Source of the DNA: ECT2AJA-110-A sp035399845
GTDB lineage: Bacteria > Planctomycetota > Phycisphaerae > UBA1845 > UTPLA1
Direction of reading: 5' to 3'
Length of the DNA: 64,000 nt
Assembly: GCA_035399845.1 (NCBI GenBank)
Contig: DAOPJV010000023.1
Location: forward strand, 1 to 64,000
Of the stretch, positions 16,400 through 25,561 are shown one piece after another. A program made the position numbers and the translations under genes. Positions within the stretch are counted from its first letter, which is position 1. Every line of letters starts with the position of its first letter. A model generated the notes under the pieces. It was given only the letters and a program-made list of their open reading frames with translations, made no database searches and was not told where the DNA came from.

Positions 16400-18325
16400 A
16401 TGGGATCAATCTTACCTGGCATCCAATCGCCTGCGGATTTGCGCGAGCTGTCGATCGAGGACCTCAACAGCCTGGCCACTGAGATTCGCGAGCGCATCAT
16501 CGGTGTCGTCAGCGCTCAGGGTGGGCATCTCGCCAGCAATCTCGGTATCGTCGAACTCACGATCGCGCTGCATCGTGTCTTTGATTTCCTGAATGATCGC
16601 CTTTTGTGGGATGTCGGTCATCAGGCCTACCCGCACAAGATCCTGACCGGCCGCAATGATCGCTTCGACTCGATTCGAAAGACGGGCGGTCTCAGCGGAT
16701 TTCCGAACATTGATGAGAGTCCGTACGACCTGTTCAGCGTGGGGCACGCCGGGACGGCGATACCGACGGCCGTCGGCATGGCGCGTGGCGCGACGATGAT
16801 GGAGAGCGAAAGTCGCGTCGTTGCCGTGGTCGGCGACGCGAGCATCTTCAACGGTGTCGCCTTCGAGGGACTGAATCAGGCGGGAACGCTTCGCCGCCAG
16901 CTGCTCGTGATTCTCAACGACAACGCCATGGGCATCGCGCCGTCGCAGGGCGGCATGGCGGAGCATCTGGCGAAGTTTCGCACGAGTCGCGTCTATGAGG
17001 AAGTGAAGAAACGCGTCAAGAAATACCTGCCGCAGGTGCCGCTCGTCGGCAAGGCGACGTTCGACGCCCTGGATCACCTCAAGGAAGGCCTGAAGGCCAC
17101 AGTCTCTCCCCATCAGATTTTCGAACAGCTGGGCTTCGTCTATGTGGGACCGACGGACGGGCATGACATCGAGCACCTGATCGAACTGCTCGACGGTCTG
17201 AAGGACGTGCAGCATCCGGTGCTGCTCCACGTCCATACGGAGAAGGGACGCGGCGCTGACTTCGCCATGGCGGAACCGACGCGGTTCCACAGCCCCAAGC
17301 CCTTCAAGGTCGAGGGGCGGCGCGTGCAGATTCAGGGCGGCGCCCGCAGCTATACCGAGGCGTTTGCCGACGCGATGATCGACGTCGCCAACGAAGACAA
17401 ACGCGTCTTTGCGCTGACGGCCGCCATGCCCGACGGGACAGGGCTGGCAAAGTTCCAGGACGCGTATCCCGAGCGATACCTCGACGGCGGCATTGCCGAG
17501 AGCGGGACGGTGGATATCGCGGCGGGCATGTGCAAGGCGGGCATGCGTCCTGTTGCGGCGATCTACTCGACATTCCTGCAGCGCGCATTCGATCAGGTCT
17601 TCCAGGAGGTTTCGCTACAGCGACTGCCGGTCGTTTTCTGCCTGGATCGCGCCGGCCTTGTGGGTGGCGACGGCGCCGTGCATCACGGCTTCCTCGACAT
17701 CGCGTTTCTCCGCGGTCTGCCGAAGATGGTTCTGATGGCGCCGGGCGATGGCGACGAACTGACGCACATGCTGCGATTCGCGCTGTCTCTCGACAGCGCC
17801 TCGGCGATTCGATATCCGAGAGCGAGCGTCCCCGTTCCGCTGGCGGAAAGCGTCGCGCCGATCGAACTGGGGCGAAGTGTCAGGATTCGCGACGGCAAGG
17901 ACGCAACGATTCTCGCCTACGGCTCGACCTGCAGACCGGCGCTGGATGCGGCGATCGCGCTGCGCAAGGAGGGGATCGATGTCCGCGTCGTCAACGCCCG
18001 ATTCGTGAAGCCGATCGATTCGGACATGGTCGCGGAGGCCTTTGCCTCGGGCGCGCCCGTGATCACGGCGGAAGAGCATTCACCCTACGGCGGCTTCGGC
18101 GCCGCGGTGCTCGAGGCGGCGCAGACGATGGGCCTGCCGACGACGCAGCTCGTGCGGCTCGCCATGCCGGCGGATGACTTCGTTCCCCACGGTTCACGCG
18201 CGGATCAGTTGCGACATTGCCTGCTGGACGCCGAGGGCATCGCGTCGACGGTTCGACGTTCATTGTCGGATGCGGACGGCGCCCTCAAACTGCGTGGGCG
18301 CGGATCCGTCCGATCGGCCGGCTGA
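16400..18325 (+). CDS. dxs: 1-deoxy-D-xylulose-5-phosphate synthase
   Basis: 641 residues. The thiamine-diphosphate enzyme that condenses pyruvate and glyceraldehyde 3-phosphate, the first step of the MEP isoprenoid pathway. The N-terminal GGHLASNLGIVELT carries the conserved histidine. The ThDP motif reads GDA at 145-147 and NDN at 173-175, where most family members have GDG. DRAGLVGGDGAVHHG and the C-terminal transketolase domain with EEHSPYGGFG are typical. ATG 16400 follows AAGGACG. It pairs functionally with the preceding prenyl synthase in isoprenoid supply. Confidence 0.94.
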   Translation: MGSILPGIQSPADLRELSIEDLNSLATEIRERIIGVVSAQGGHLASNLGIVELTIALHRVFDFLNDRLLWDVGHQAYPHKILTGRNDRFDSIRKTGGLSGFPNIDESPYDLFSVGHAGTAIPTAVGMARGATMMESESRVVAVVGDASIFNGVAFEGLNQAGTLRRQLLVILNDNAMGIAPSQGGMAEHLAKFRTSRVYEEVKKRVKKYLPQVPLVGKATFDALDHLKEGLKATVSPHQIFEQLGFVYVGPTDGHDIEHLIELLDGLKDVQHPVLLHVHTEKGRGADFAMAEPTRFHSPKPFKVEGRRVQIQGGARSYTEAFADAMIDVANEDKRVFALTAAMPDGTGLAKFQDAYPERYLDGGIAESGTVDIAAGMCKAGMRPVAAIYSTFLQRAFDQVFQEVSLQRLPVVFCLDRAGLVGGDGAVHHGFLDIAFLRGLPKMVLMAPGDGDELTHMLRFALSLDSASAIRYPRASVPVPLAESVAPIELGRSVRIRDGKDATILAYGSTCRPALDAAIALRKEGIDVRVVNARFVKPIDSDMVAEAFASGAPVITAEEHSPYGGFGAAVLEAAQTMGLPTTQLVRLAMPADDFVPHGSRADQLRHCLLDAEGIASTVRRSLSDADGALKLRGRGSVRSAG

Positions 18326-18419
18326 ATCAACGCGATCTGCGCCATTGGGCGCCGCGGGACGGCGCGTGCGAACAAATTGTGCTGCGTGATCGGGCGCCGG
18401 ACTCGAATGATCCTCTGAC

Positions 18420-19295
18420 ATGAACTTCGATCTCTCACACGTCCCGTTGGCGGATCTGATCTTCCTGGCGCTGGGTCTGATCGTCATCATTGTCGTCGTC
18501 ACGCGTACGACGTTGCGCGGTTCGTGGGTGACGGTTCTTCAGTTGCCTGAACCGCCGGCCCACACGCTCAATCGCATCGATGTCGTACTCGGCGCGTGGG
18601 TCTATGTAACGCTCGCCTCGCTCGGCGCCATTCTGGCGCGATGGATGATCGAAGGGGGCGCGATACCGACGTCGCAGCCGGCGGACACGGCCGCCATACC
18701 GTCGGGGGCGGGGCTCATCGGCGGCGCTCTCGGCGCGATGGGGACCGCAACCGCGTTGTTGTACATCGGGGCCGGACGATTCGAGGGGGGGCTGAAGCGC
18801 TGGGGGATTGAGTTCACGCGTCCGGGACGGAAACTGTTCATCGCCGTCTGTGTCACGCTCGCGATCTCGCCCATCTGCTATGGGATTCTGAACCTGACGG
18901 ACTGGCTGATACACGCGGTCCTGCACATAGAGCCGGCCGAGCATCCGTCAATCGAAACGCTTCGAAGCGCCGCCGTTCCCGTCTGGATGAAGGCCATGAT
19001 CGTCCTGAGCGCCGTCGTGATCGCGCCGATCGTCGAGGAGCTGCTGTTCCGAGGCATGCTGCTGCCGTCGATCGCAAAGCGACTGCGATCCCCGCTGCTG
19101 GGGCTGCTCATATCGAGCCTGCTGTTCGGTCTGATTCACTATCGCGTCGCCAAAACGGTGCCGGCCCTGTTTGTCTTCGGAATAGCGCTGGGCGCGACCT
19201 ATCTCCGGACACGCTCTCTCGTCGTCGTCATCCTGATCCACGCGTTGTTCAATCTGAAGACTGTTGTGTGGATTCGGGAGGGAATCGGCGGATAG
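18420..19295 (+). CDS. CPBP-family intramembrane metalloprotease
   Basis: 291 residues with about seven hydrophobic segments. The CPBP (CAAX protease and bacteriocin-processing) signature is present: EELLFRGMLL, with the paired glutamates and arginine near residue 203, then GLIHYR, and a final HALFN. The catalytic site therefore appears complete. Family members cleave within the membrane; in bacteria substrates are mostly unknown, sometimes bacteriocin-like peptides or anti-sigma factors. Last gene of the plus-strand run that begins at 11971. Confidence 0.87.
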   Translation: MNFDLSHVPLADLIFLALGLIVIIVVVTRTTLRGSWVTVLQLPEPPAHTLNRIDVVLGAWVYVTLASLGAILARWMIEGGAIPTSQPADTAAIPSGAGLIGGALGAMGTATALLYIGAGRFEGGLKRWGIEFTRPGRKLFIAVCVTLAISPICYGILNLTDWLIHAVLHIEPAEHPSIETLRSAAVPVWMKAMIVLSAVVIAPIVEELLFRGMLLPSIAKRLRSPLLGLLISSLLFGLIHYRVAKTVPALFVFGIALGATYLRTRSLVVVILIHALFNLKTVVWIREGIGG

Positions 19296-19429
19296 CGAGC
19301 GCTCGGCGGCCCACGGTCACTTCGCATCTGAGTCGAGCCGCGTGCGGGAATCCGGGCGGATCCGCAGCCGTCCCACGTCGCAATGATTGTCCGGGACGGA
19401 TGTTGCGGCGGAAATCCCGGATTTCTGTG

Positions 19430-19459
19430 TAGACTTTATGAGATCAAATCCGACATAAT
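19430..19459 (+). promoter_or_regulatory. Possible promoter of the zinc-ribbon gene at 19517
   Basis: TAGACT, an 18-base spacer and CATAAT in a locally A/T-rich stretch, about 50 bases before the GTG start. Moderate consensus match. Confidence 0.4.
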
Positions 19460-19516
19460 CGGGCTAACAGGTGGAGTGAACCCGTCTCGTTCGATCCTAT
19501 CAAGGGGTGAGCATCA

Positions 19517-19918
19517 GTGAAGGGCGCCCAGATTGCGTTGGTCGTCGTCTGCTTTGCCGCAGCCGGATTGTTGTGGTACTGGCTCAGCGGAGACGCTGAC
19601 ACCGAGATTCCGGACACGGATGAGTTCGCCACGATGTGGAAGTGCGACGCGTGCGGCGAGTTGTTTTCGCTGACTCCGCGGCAGTACGAGGACGAGCTGG
19701 GAAGTTCCGGCGGGGCGCCGCCGCTGCATTGCCGCAAGTGCGCCGAGCAGAAGGCCTGGCTGGCCGTTCAGTGTATTCAATGCAAGGGGTGGTTCTTCGC
19801 CCCTGGGAAGCCGGATGCGCGAGGCGTCTGTCCTGTCTGCGATCCGGCGCCGAAACCGGGTGATACGTACTACGAGCCGGAACCCGAACCGAGTCGGCCG
19901 GCCGTAGACGCCGTTTAG
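19517..19918 (+). CDS. Membrane-anchored zinc-ribbon protein of unknown function
   Basis: 133 residues from GTG 19517, 9 bases after AAGGGG. One N-terminal membrane segment (residues about 5-24, AQIALVVVCFAAAGLLWYW) is followed by two Cys4 ribbons: CDACGELF with CRKC, and CIQCKGWFF with CPVC. The C terminus is Pro/Glu-rich. Topology is probably N-in with the ribbons outside, or a signal anchor, but orientation is uncertain. No family recognised. It precedes a prepilin gene by 62 bases and a hairpin lies between them, so they may be transcribed separately. Confidence 0.7.
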   Translation: MKGAQIALVVVCFAAAGLLWYWLSGDADTEIPDTDEFATMWKCDACGELFSLTPRQYEDELGSSGGAPPLHCRKCAEQKAWLAVQCIQCKGWFFAPGKPDARGVCPVCDPAPKPGDTYYEPEPEPSRPAVDAV

Positions 19919-19919
19919 C

Positions 19920-19941
19920 CGCAACGCTTCGGGGCGTTGCG
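19920..19941. terminator. 8-bp hairpin after the zinc-ribbon gene
   Basis: CGCAACGC-ttcggg-GCGTTGCG starts one base after the TAG of the preceding gene. There is no T-run, so it may be a weak terminator or an mRNA-stabilising structure. Confidence 0.4.
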
Positions 19942-19980
19942 CTTCGCGCCGATCCTGGCGCAGATTCTGATCAGGGAAAG

Positions 19981-20922
19981 GTGGGTGACTTCGTGACTCG
20001 ACGTGTACATAACTCCGTCAGGCCGCGCGGCCGCAGCGCGTTCACGCTGCTCGAACTCCTTGTCGTCATCGCGATCATTGCGGTGCTGATGTCGATTCTG
20101 CTTCCGGCGCTCAGCAAGGCGAAATCCGAGGCGGCGAAGGCCAAGTGCCTTTCCAACCTGCGCACGCTTGCGGCGTTCACCGCGATGTACCTGACGGATG
20201 ACAATCGAAATTACATTCAGTGGTACACGCATCCCGGCATCCGCGACCTGCCGCCGTATTCGCATTACCAGGTCGGCAACATGGTCATGACGCCGTACGT
20301 CTTCGGTGGGTTCAAGGCGCCTTCGCCTGAGCCGGGCGCCCAGCGCCACGACTGCTGGGAATACCCGGCGGAGATTCGGCCGCTCAACAAGTACGTGGAC
20401 CCGACCGCCCGCGGTGACGACACGATCGGCACCTACATCTGTCCGGAAGACAAGTCCTATCGAACGTCGATCATCTCGCAGCCGACGCTTGATCCCACGC
20501 TCGACACCAAGAGCTCGTGGCAGGTCAATGGCACCAGCTTCGCGATGAATACGCGATTCATGGGCGGCTACCAGGGCGCGAACGGCGCCTGGGGCGACTT
20601 CAATCTCGGCACGGGCACGGGTGAAAACTCGACCCACGATCGATTCATGAAGCGCATTTCCCGGCACATGATCGGTGGCGAGGCGTCTGAATTCGTCATC
20701 ATGATGGAGCAGGGGATGTACGCCCAGACTTACCGCGGCGCCATGACGGAGAACCAGAGCGCCGCCTCGCCGCTGCGCCGCGGATGGCACCTCAAGTTCT
20801 CGCAGTGGTCGATGGCCTTCGCCGACGGACACGCCAAGTTCGGCTTCTTCAACACGCGACTGGCCTATTCCGGTCCGGGCTGGATCTGGGAGCCGTACTA
20901 CAACTGGAATCTCAACGACTGA
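19981..20922 (+). CDS. Type II secretion/type IV pilin-like prepilin (planctomycete DUF1559-like)
   Basis: 313 residues. The N terminus has a short basic leader and the prepilin cleavage/methylation signal RSAFTLLELLVVIAIIAVLM with Glu at the +5-type position; processing would be by prepilin peptidase. The C-terminal domain ends with a histidine followed 11 residues later by ADGHAKFGFF, resembling the H-X9-DG motif of the large prepilin-like families found in Planctomycetota. Probably a cell-surface pseudopilin. Start uncertain between GTG 19981 and GTG 19993, which differ only in the leader. No other pilus or secretion genes are adjacent. Confidence 0.85.
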   Translation: MGDFVTRRVHNSVRPRGRSAFTLLELLVVIAIIAVLMSILLPALSKAKSEAAKAKCLSNLRTLAAFTAMYLTDDNRNYIQWYTHPGIRDLPPYSHYQVGNMVMTPYVFGGFKAPSPEPGAQRHDCWEYPAEIRPLNKYVDPTARGDDTIGTYICPEDKSYRTSIISQPTLDPTLDTKSSWQVNGTSFAMNTRFMGGYQGANGAWGDFNLGTGTGENSTHDRFMKRISRHMIGGEASEFVIMMEQGMYAQTYRGAMTENQSAASPLRRGWHLKFSQWSMAFADGHAKFGFFNTRLAYSGPGWIWEPYYNWNLND

Positions 20923-20975
20923 TTTGACGGCGTCGGCGTCGTTGCCCGCGCGTTCGTGAAGACGATCAGCAGGCG

Positions 20976-21287
20976 TCAGCCGATGATGTCGAGGACCGTG
21001 CCGATTCGTCGATTCTCGAAATCGATGAGCGTGGCGTTTGCGCGGAACGCCTGTTCCTGCTTTTTCAGTTCGATCAGCTCCGTGGCGAGATCCACGTCCG
21101 ACGTTTCGCCTTCGTCTGTTTCCTGCGGCGGCGTGGACGAGCGGTGCTCAACCTGGCCCGATCCGCCGTCGACGCGCACGGCGCGATAGCCGGGCGTGTT
21201 GAGATTGGCGACGTTTGACGCCACGGCCTCAACGCCGAGCGTCGCTCGATTCAGACCGGCCAGCGCTGTTCCAAAGATGGCGCTCAT
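20976..21287 (-). CDS. Short flagellar basal-body rod-like protein
   Basis: 103 residues from ATG 21287, which follows AAGGGA. The N terminus (GLNRATLGVEAVASNVANLNTPGY) is the flagellar rod N-terminal signature ANNVANxxTPGY. The C terminus (DLATELIELKKQEQAFRANA) matches the C-terminal helix of FlgC/FlgE/FlgG-type axial proteins. Only about 40 residues separate the two, so the protein is shorter than FlgB or FlgC (about 130-150). These helices form the coiled-coil core of the rod and hook. No other flagellar gene is in the window, so this may be a stray flgC-like gene or a repurposed paralogue. Confidence 0.75.
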   Translation of the reverse strand: MSAIFGTALAGLNRATLGVEAVASNVANLNTPGYRAVRVDGGSGQVEHRSSTPPQETDEGETSDVDLATELIELKKQEQAFRANATLIDFENRRIGTVLDIIG

Positions 21288-21485
21288 ATCGTCCCTTCGC
21301 ATCGGCGCGCAGGGCTTCCGGGATCATTGCGGGCCGACCCCTCCAACATACGATTCGAAGTCTCTGCGAGGAGCTCGCGGCGTGGCCACGCTGATGAGGT
21401 CCCGTTTACCGGTCCGCATCGAGTCACGCGATCGCCATTCGGTTTTCCGATAACACGTGACTGGCGTGCGGGGAGAGTTGGCGGG

Positions 21486-22802
21486 TCAGGGGCGACGATC
21501 GAGTGACGTCGTGATCAGATCGATGATTTGCCGCGTGGCGCCTTGATTGCGAACGACCACGTTCCGCGCGCGTTGGGCCCGTTTGTCGGCGTCGCCGGGA
21601 GACGCAAGGAATCCCTCGACTGTGTGGGTCAGCTCCGACGCGTCCGCGACCTTGATCGCGGCGTCAGCGTCGATGAGTTGTCGATCAATGTCCTCGAAGT
21701 TCTCGATGTAGGGACCGTAGCAGAGTGGTTTAGCGAGGGCGGCGACCTCCATGAGATCGGAGCCGCCAAGCGGAACGAGCGTACGTCCCACAAAGACAAC
21801 GTTCGCCAGCGCATAGAACTTTCGCAGTTCCCCCATCGTGTCGCCCAGGAAGACGACGGGATTCTCTGTCGAGTCCGTCGATCGCGGGGCCGCGGCGCCA
21901 TCCGGATGTTTGCTCCGGCGATGGCAGATGAATCCCCGCGTCTCGATCAGCCGGGCCACTTCATCGAATCGCTCCGGCTTGCGCGGGATAATCGCCAGCT
22001 GCAGGTCCGGGCGTGTCGCGCGAAGTCGTTCGAAGGCGTCGAGCAGCCGCGCTTCCTCGCCAGGTCCCGTTGAACCGGCGACGAGCAGCGGGGCGTCGCG
22101 TCGAATGCCCATCGCTTCGGCGAGCGCCGTATCGCCGGGGATCGAATCCGCGACGACGGCGGTGTCATATTTCAGCGAGCCCGCCACGATGACGCGATCC
22201 GACGGCGCGCCAAGCCGCCTGAAACGATCGGCGTAGGCCCCGTCCTGCGCCGCAATCCAGGCGAGGCGGCGCACCATGTCGTGCGCCACATTGCGAACGA
22301 TCGGTTGTGAGAACCGACGCATCGACTTCTCTTCCGTGATCCGGCCGTTGGCGACGCCCACAGCGATACCCCGACTCGACGCGATGCGCAATATGTTCGG
22401 CCAGAGCTCGAGCTCCATCAGCACGATGACGTTCGGACGGATCCGATTCAGCGCGCGGCGGACGACGAATGAGATGTCGAGTGGATAGCGGAAGACGATG
22501 CGATCTGGGTAGAGCCGGCGCGCGGCGGCGAAGCCGGTATCCGTCGTTGCGGAGACAACGATGTCGATGTCGGGGCGGAGCTGGTCGAGCTGCTCGACGA
22601 GCGTCCGAGACGCGTTGATTTCACCCAGTGAGACGCCGTGAATCCAGACGCACGGGCGTTTCCAGTCGCGGCGGGGAACACCGCCGAACCGATCGCCCCA
22701 GCCGCGACGGTACTTCTTCAGCACGATCACTTTGTAGAGAAGCGTCGGCAGAATGAGCAGCGCCAGCAGGAGGTAGATCAGGTCGACGAGCAGAGTCGGC
22801 AT
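21486..22802 (-). CDS. waaA: 3-deoxy-D-manno-octulosonic acid (Kdo) transferase
   Basis: 438 residues. It transfers Kdo from CMP-Kdo to lipid A precursor during lipopolysaccharide inner-core synthesis. An N-terminal membrane anchor (residues about 4-28) is followed by WIHGVSLGEINA, which carries the catalytic glutamate, then PLDISFVVRRALNRIRP and ELELWPNIL. The C-terminal GT-B half has VAGSTGPGEE and the late GGSDLMEVAALAKP. Presence of this gene argues for a lipid A-containing outer membrane. Start ATG 22802. The SEC-C gene lies upstream on the same strand, 73 bases away. Confidence 0.93.
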   Translation of the reverse strand: MPTLLVDLIYLLLALLILPTLLYKVIVLKKYRRGWGDRFGGVPRRDWKRPCVWIHGVSLGEINASRTLVEQLDQLRPDIDIVVSATTDTGFAAARRLYPDRIVFRYPLDISFVVRRALNRIRPNVIVLMELELWPNILRIASSRGIAVGVANGRITEEKSMRRFSQPIVRNVAHDMVRRLAWIAAQDGAYADRFRRLGAPSDRVIVAGSLKYDTAVVADSIPGDTALAEAMGIRRDAPLLVAGSTGPGEEARLLDAFERLRATRPDLQLAIIPRKPERFDEVARLIETRGFICHRRSKHPDGAAAPRSTDSTENPVVFLGDTMGELRKFYALANVVFVGRTLVPLGGSDLMEVAALAKPLCYGPYIENFEDIDRQLIDADAAIKVADASELTHTVEGFLASPGDADKRAQRARNVVVRNQGATRQIIDLITTSLDRRP

Positions 22803-22875
22803 GCGGGCATATTAGGCGCGGTGGCCGGGGCCGCAATGGCGCCGTAGTCCAATCCTCTTCGCGGAGCGTCGGAGA

Positions 22876-23106
<231 letters not shown>

Positions 23107-23410
23107 CTCAATCGCCTCCTGCGGCGAGTCGCCGCTCCAACGGACAGGATATGCGCTTCAACGCCGCAAATCCAGCCTGCGTCGCTCCCATCGACTCACG
23201 CTGTCGGCGAAACTCGCAACACCCGGGCCGAGGGAATTCGACTGTACGTCGCGGGAGACGTCTGTCATAGTGAACGCTGGTCGGGGGCGTTGCGCCGATG
23301 TGACGAATCCGGCGCCAGTGTGATGGCGTCGCCGCGTAACGGCGCACTGAATCGTCAGGGGGGCGACGGGACTCGCTGCCGAAGGCGCCACGATGGAAGG
23401 AGCGAACGGA
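23107..23410. other. Divergent intergenic region upstream of the CorA pair
   Basis: About 300 bases between the SEC-C gene and the first CorA gene. I see no supported gene. A short GCCGCGTAACGGC inverted repeat is present near 23330, but no recognisable magnesium riboswitch could be assigned by eye. Confidence 0.5.
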
Positions 23411-24376
23411 ATGCTCAAGATCGTTACGAACTCGGCGGAAACGACGGACGCGCCGATCGAACGGTTGCCGGACCTGATCAGTCACGACGACATTGTCGTC
23501 TGGATCGATGTGTCCGCGCCGGAACGATCCGAACTCGAATCGATTGCCCAGATCCTCGGGCTTGATCCGGAATCCGTTGAGGACTGTCTCACGGGCGAGC
23601 AGCGCCCGCGCATGGACGACTACGACGACTATGCGTTTCTCCTGACCTACGGCATGCTCGGCCCCGTCGATCGATACGAACACGATCCGCGCAAGCTCGC
23701 AATCTACTGCGGCAGACGCTTCATCGTCACGGTCCATCGCGAGCCGATTCGCGCGATCGAAATGGTGCATCGGCGGCTCGATCGACATCAGTCGGGGCTG
23801 CTGCGGGGCGGCCCCGGCAATACCCTGTTCATGATTCTCGACCAGATTGTCGACAACTACGTCGTGTTCATGGACTACTGCGAGTCGGAAGTGGATCGAC
23901 TCGAGGATCGATCGCTTCAGGACGACTGTGATCGCAGCATCCTGACGGACACGGCGGGTCTGCGATCGGCCCTGGCCGAGATCCGGCACCTCGCCCTGGC
24001 CGTGGATCAGGCGATCGCCGCGATTCTTGCGGACGATTTTCCCTTCATGAACGACGATGTCGAATTCGACTTTCTTCACGTGCGCGAGCACCTGAAGGCC
24101 GTGGCCGAGTTCGCCGATCGATTGCGCGATCGACTGAACGGTGTTCGTGACAATCTCGCGTTCGTGATCGCGGATCGGACCAACGAGATCATGCGCGTGC
24201 TGACGGTCTTCGCGAGCATCATGCTGCCGCTCTCGCTGATCGCGGGCATCTACGGCATGAACATCCCGCTCTGGCCGCATGAGAAGATGCCGCACGCCTT
24301 TGCCATGGTCATCAGCGGGATGTTCGTCCTGGGGGCGGCGCTCTGGCTGTTCTTCCGACGGAAGCGTTGGTTATAG
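23411..24376 (+). CDS. corA: CorA-family divalent cation transporter, copy 1
   Basis: 321 residues. The N-terminal cytosolic domain includes EQRPRMDDYDDYAFLLTY. A long helix with ILDQIVDNY leads to two C-terminal membrane segments (about 265-290 and 297-316). The pore signature YGMN is in IAGIYGMNIPLWP, and the tail is FFRRKRWL. Forms a pentameric Mg2+/Co2+ channel. I start at ATG 23411 because GGAAGGAG ends 8 bases before it; the ATG at 23393 overlaps that site. A clear paralogue follows 72 bases downstream. Confidence 0.92.
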   Translation: MLKIVTNSAETTDAPIERLPDLISHDDIVVWIDVSAPERSELESIAQILGLDPESVEDCLTGEQRPRMDDYDDYAFLLTYGMLGPVDRYEHDPRKLAIYCGRRFIVTVHREPIRAIEMVHRRLDRHQSGLLRGGPGNTLFMILDQIVDNYVVFMDYCESEVDRLEDRSLQDDCDRSILTDTAGLRSALAEIRHLALAVDQAIAAILADDFPFMNDDVEFDFLHVREHLKAVAEFADRLRDRLNGVRDNLAFVIADRTNEIMRVLTVFASIMLPLSLIAGIYGMNIPLWPHEKMPHAFAMVISGMFVLGAALWLFFRRKRWL

Positions 24377-24448
24377 TGGGCGACGATGGGCGCCGCTTCC
24401 GGATTGCTGCGCCGCGGGTGTTTTTCTTGACGCCAAGGGACCGTTGGC

Positions 24449-25414
24449 ATGTGGAAACTGATTGCGGCGACGCAGGATGTAAGCGCGACAAGCGTCCAGG
24501 ATGTCTCGGCGCTGTTCGAGCGCGAGGACGTGCAGTTCTGGATTGACGTTGAGGCGCCCGATCGCAACGAGCTCGAATCCCTGGCGGCGGCGCTGCGCGT
24601 CGATGGCGAAGCCGTGGATGACGCGCTGGCGGGCGAACAGCGGTCGCGCGTGGACGACTACGACGATTACGCCTTTGTAGTGACCTACAGCATGCTCGGG
24701 GATTCCAAAGGCGGCGGCGAGGACCTGCACAAGCTGGCGGTCATCTGCGGCGCGAGGTTCATTCTGACCGTCCATGCCGAGGGCGTCGGCGCGATCGACG
24801 CCATGCGCCGCCGTGCGGAAAAGAACGCCCGCGGGGCTTTCGAAGACGGTCCGGGCGGTCTGCTCTACGGAATCCTCGATCAGATCGTTGACAACTACCT
24901 GATCTACATCGACACGATCGAAACGGACGTCGATCGACTGGAGGATCGTTCGCTGCACAAGGACTGCTCGGACGCCGTTCTTGTCGAGGCCTCCGCGTTG
25001 CGCCGGACCCTCGCCGATCTGCGACATCTCGCCGTCGCCCAGGACCAGCTGATCAACGCGATCGTCTCAGACGACTTCCCGTTCATGAGCAAATCACTGT
25101 TGTTTCATTTCAATCATGTCCGACAGCATCTGATGATTGTCGTCGAATTCACGGATAAGCTGCGCGATCGGCTGCATGGTGTACGCGACAACTACAGCTT
25201 CGTCCTCGCCCATCGAACGAACGAAATCATGCGCGTCCTGACGGTCTTCGCCAGCATCCTGCTGCCGCTGTCCCTGCTCACGAGCGTGTATGGCATGAAT
25301 GTCGCGATGTGGCCGTCGCCGAGTGAACCGTATGGCATCTGGATCGTGCTGATCGTCATGCTCGGCATGGCGGGCGTGCTCTTCTGGTACTTCAAGCGAA
25401 AAGACTGGCTCTAA
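24449..25414 (+). CDS. corA: CorA-family divalent cation transporter, copy 2
   Basis: 321 residues, the same length as the preceding gene and collinear with it along its whole length: AGEQRSRVDDYDDYAFVVTY, ILDQIVDNYLIYIDTIE, ETDVDRLEDRSLHKDC, TNEIMRVLTVFASILLPLS, and the YGMN pore motif in SVYGMNVAMWP. The N-terminal about 60 residues differ most. The pair is a tandem duplication that has diverged, so the two may form separate channels or hetero-pentamers. Start ATG 24449. Confidence 0.92.
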   Translation: MWKLIAATQDVSATSVQDVSALFEREDVQFWIDVEAPDRNELESLAAALRVDGEAVDDALAGEQRSRVDDYDDYAFVVTYSMLGDSKGGGEDLHKLAVICGARFILTVHAEGVGAIDAMRRRAEKNARGAFEDGPGGLLYGILDQIVDNYLIYIDTIETDVDRLEDRSLHKDCSDAVLVEASALRRTLADLRHLAVAQDQLINAIVSDDFPFMSKSLLFHFNHVRQHLMIVVEFTDKLRDRLHGVRDNYSFVLAHRTNEIMRVLTVFASILLPLSLLTSVYGMNVAMWPSPSEPYGIWIVLIVMLGMAGVLFWYFKRKDWL

Positions 25415-25420
25415 CGACGC

Positions 25421-25481
25421 ACGGTCCGAGCGCCCCGGGCGCCGCATTCGTTGATGCGGGCGTCGATGACGTTCGGACCGT
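25421..25481. terminator. 61-nt folded element after the second CorA gene
   Basis: An outer 9-bp perfect stem (ACGGTCCGA at 25421-25429 with TCGGACCGT at 25473-25481) encloses CCGCAT-tcgttg-ATGCGG (25442-25459). It starts 6 bases after the corA stop and lies between convergent genes, so it may be a bidirectional terminator, although there is no long T-run. Confidence 0.45.
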
Positions 25482-25561
25482 TGCTGAGAGGACCCACCGC
25501 CTGGGTCGCCGCGCCGGGCTGTGGGCGCGTTCCGCCCGGCGCGACGATGAACTGCTGTTGG

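Noticed and set aside
23107..23410. Magnesium riboswitch upstream of the CorA pair
   Set aside because: No M-box or ykoK-type core could be made out by eye; only a short inverted repeat is present.
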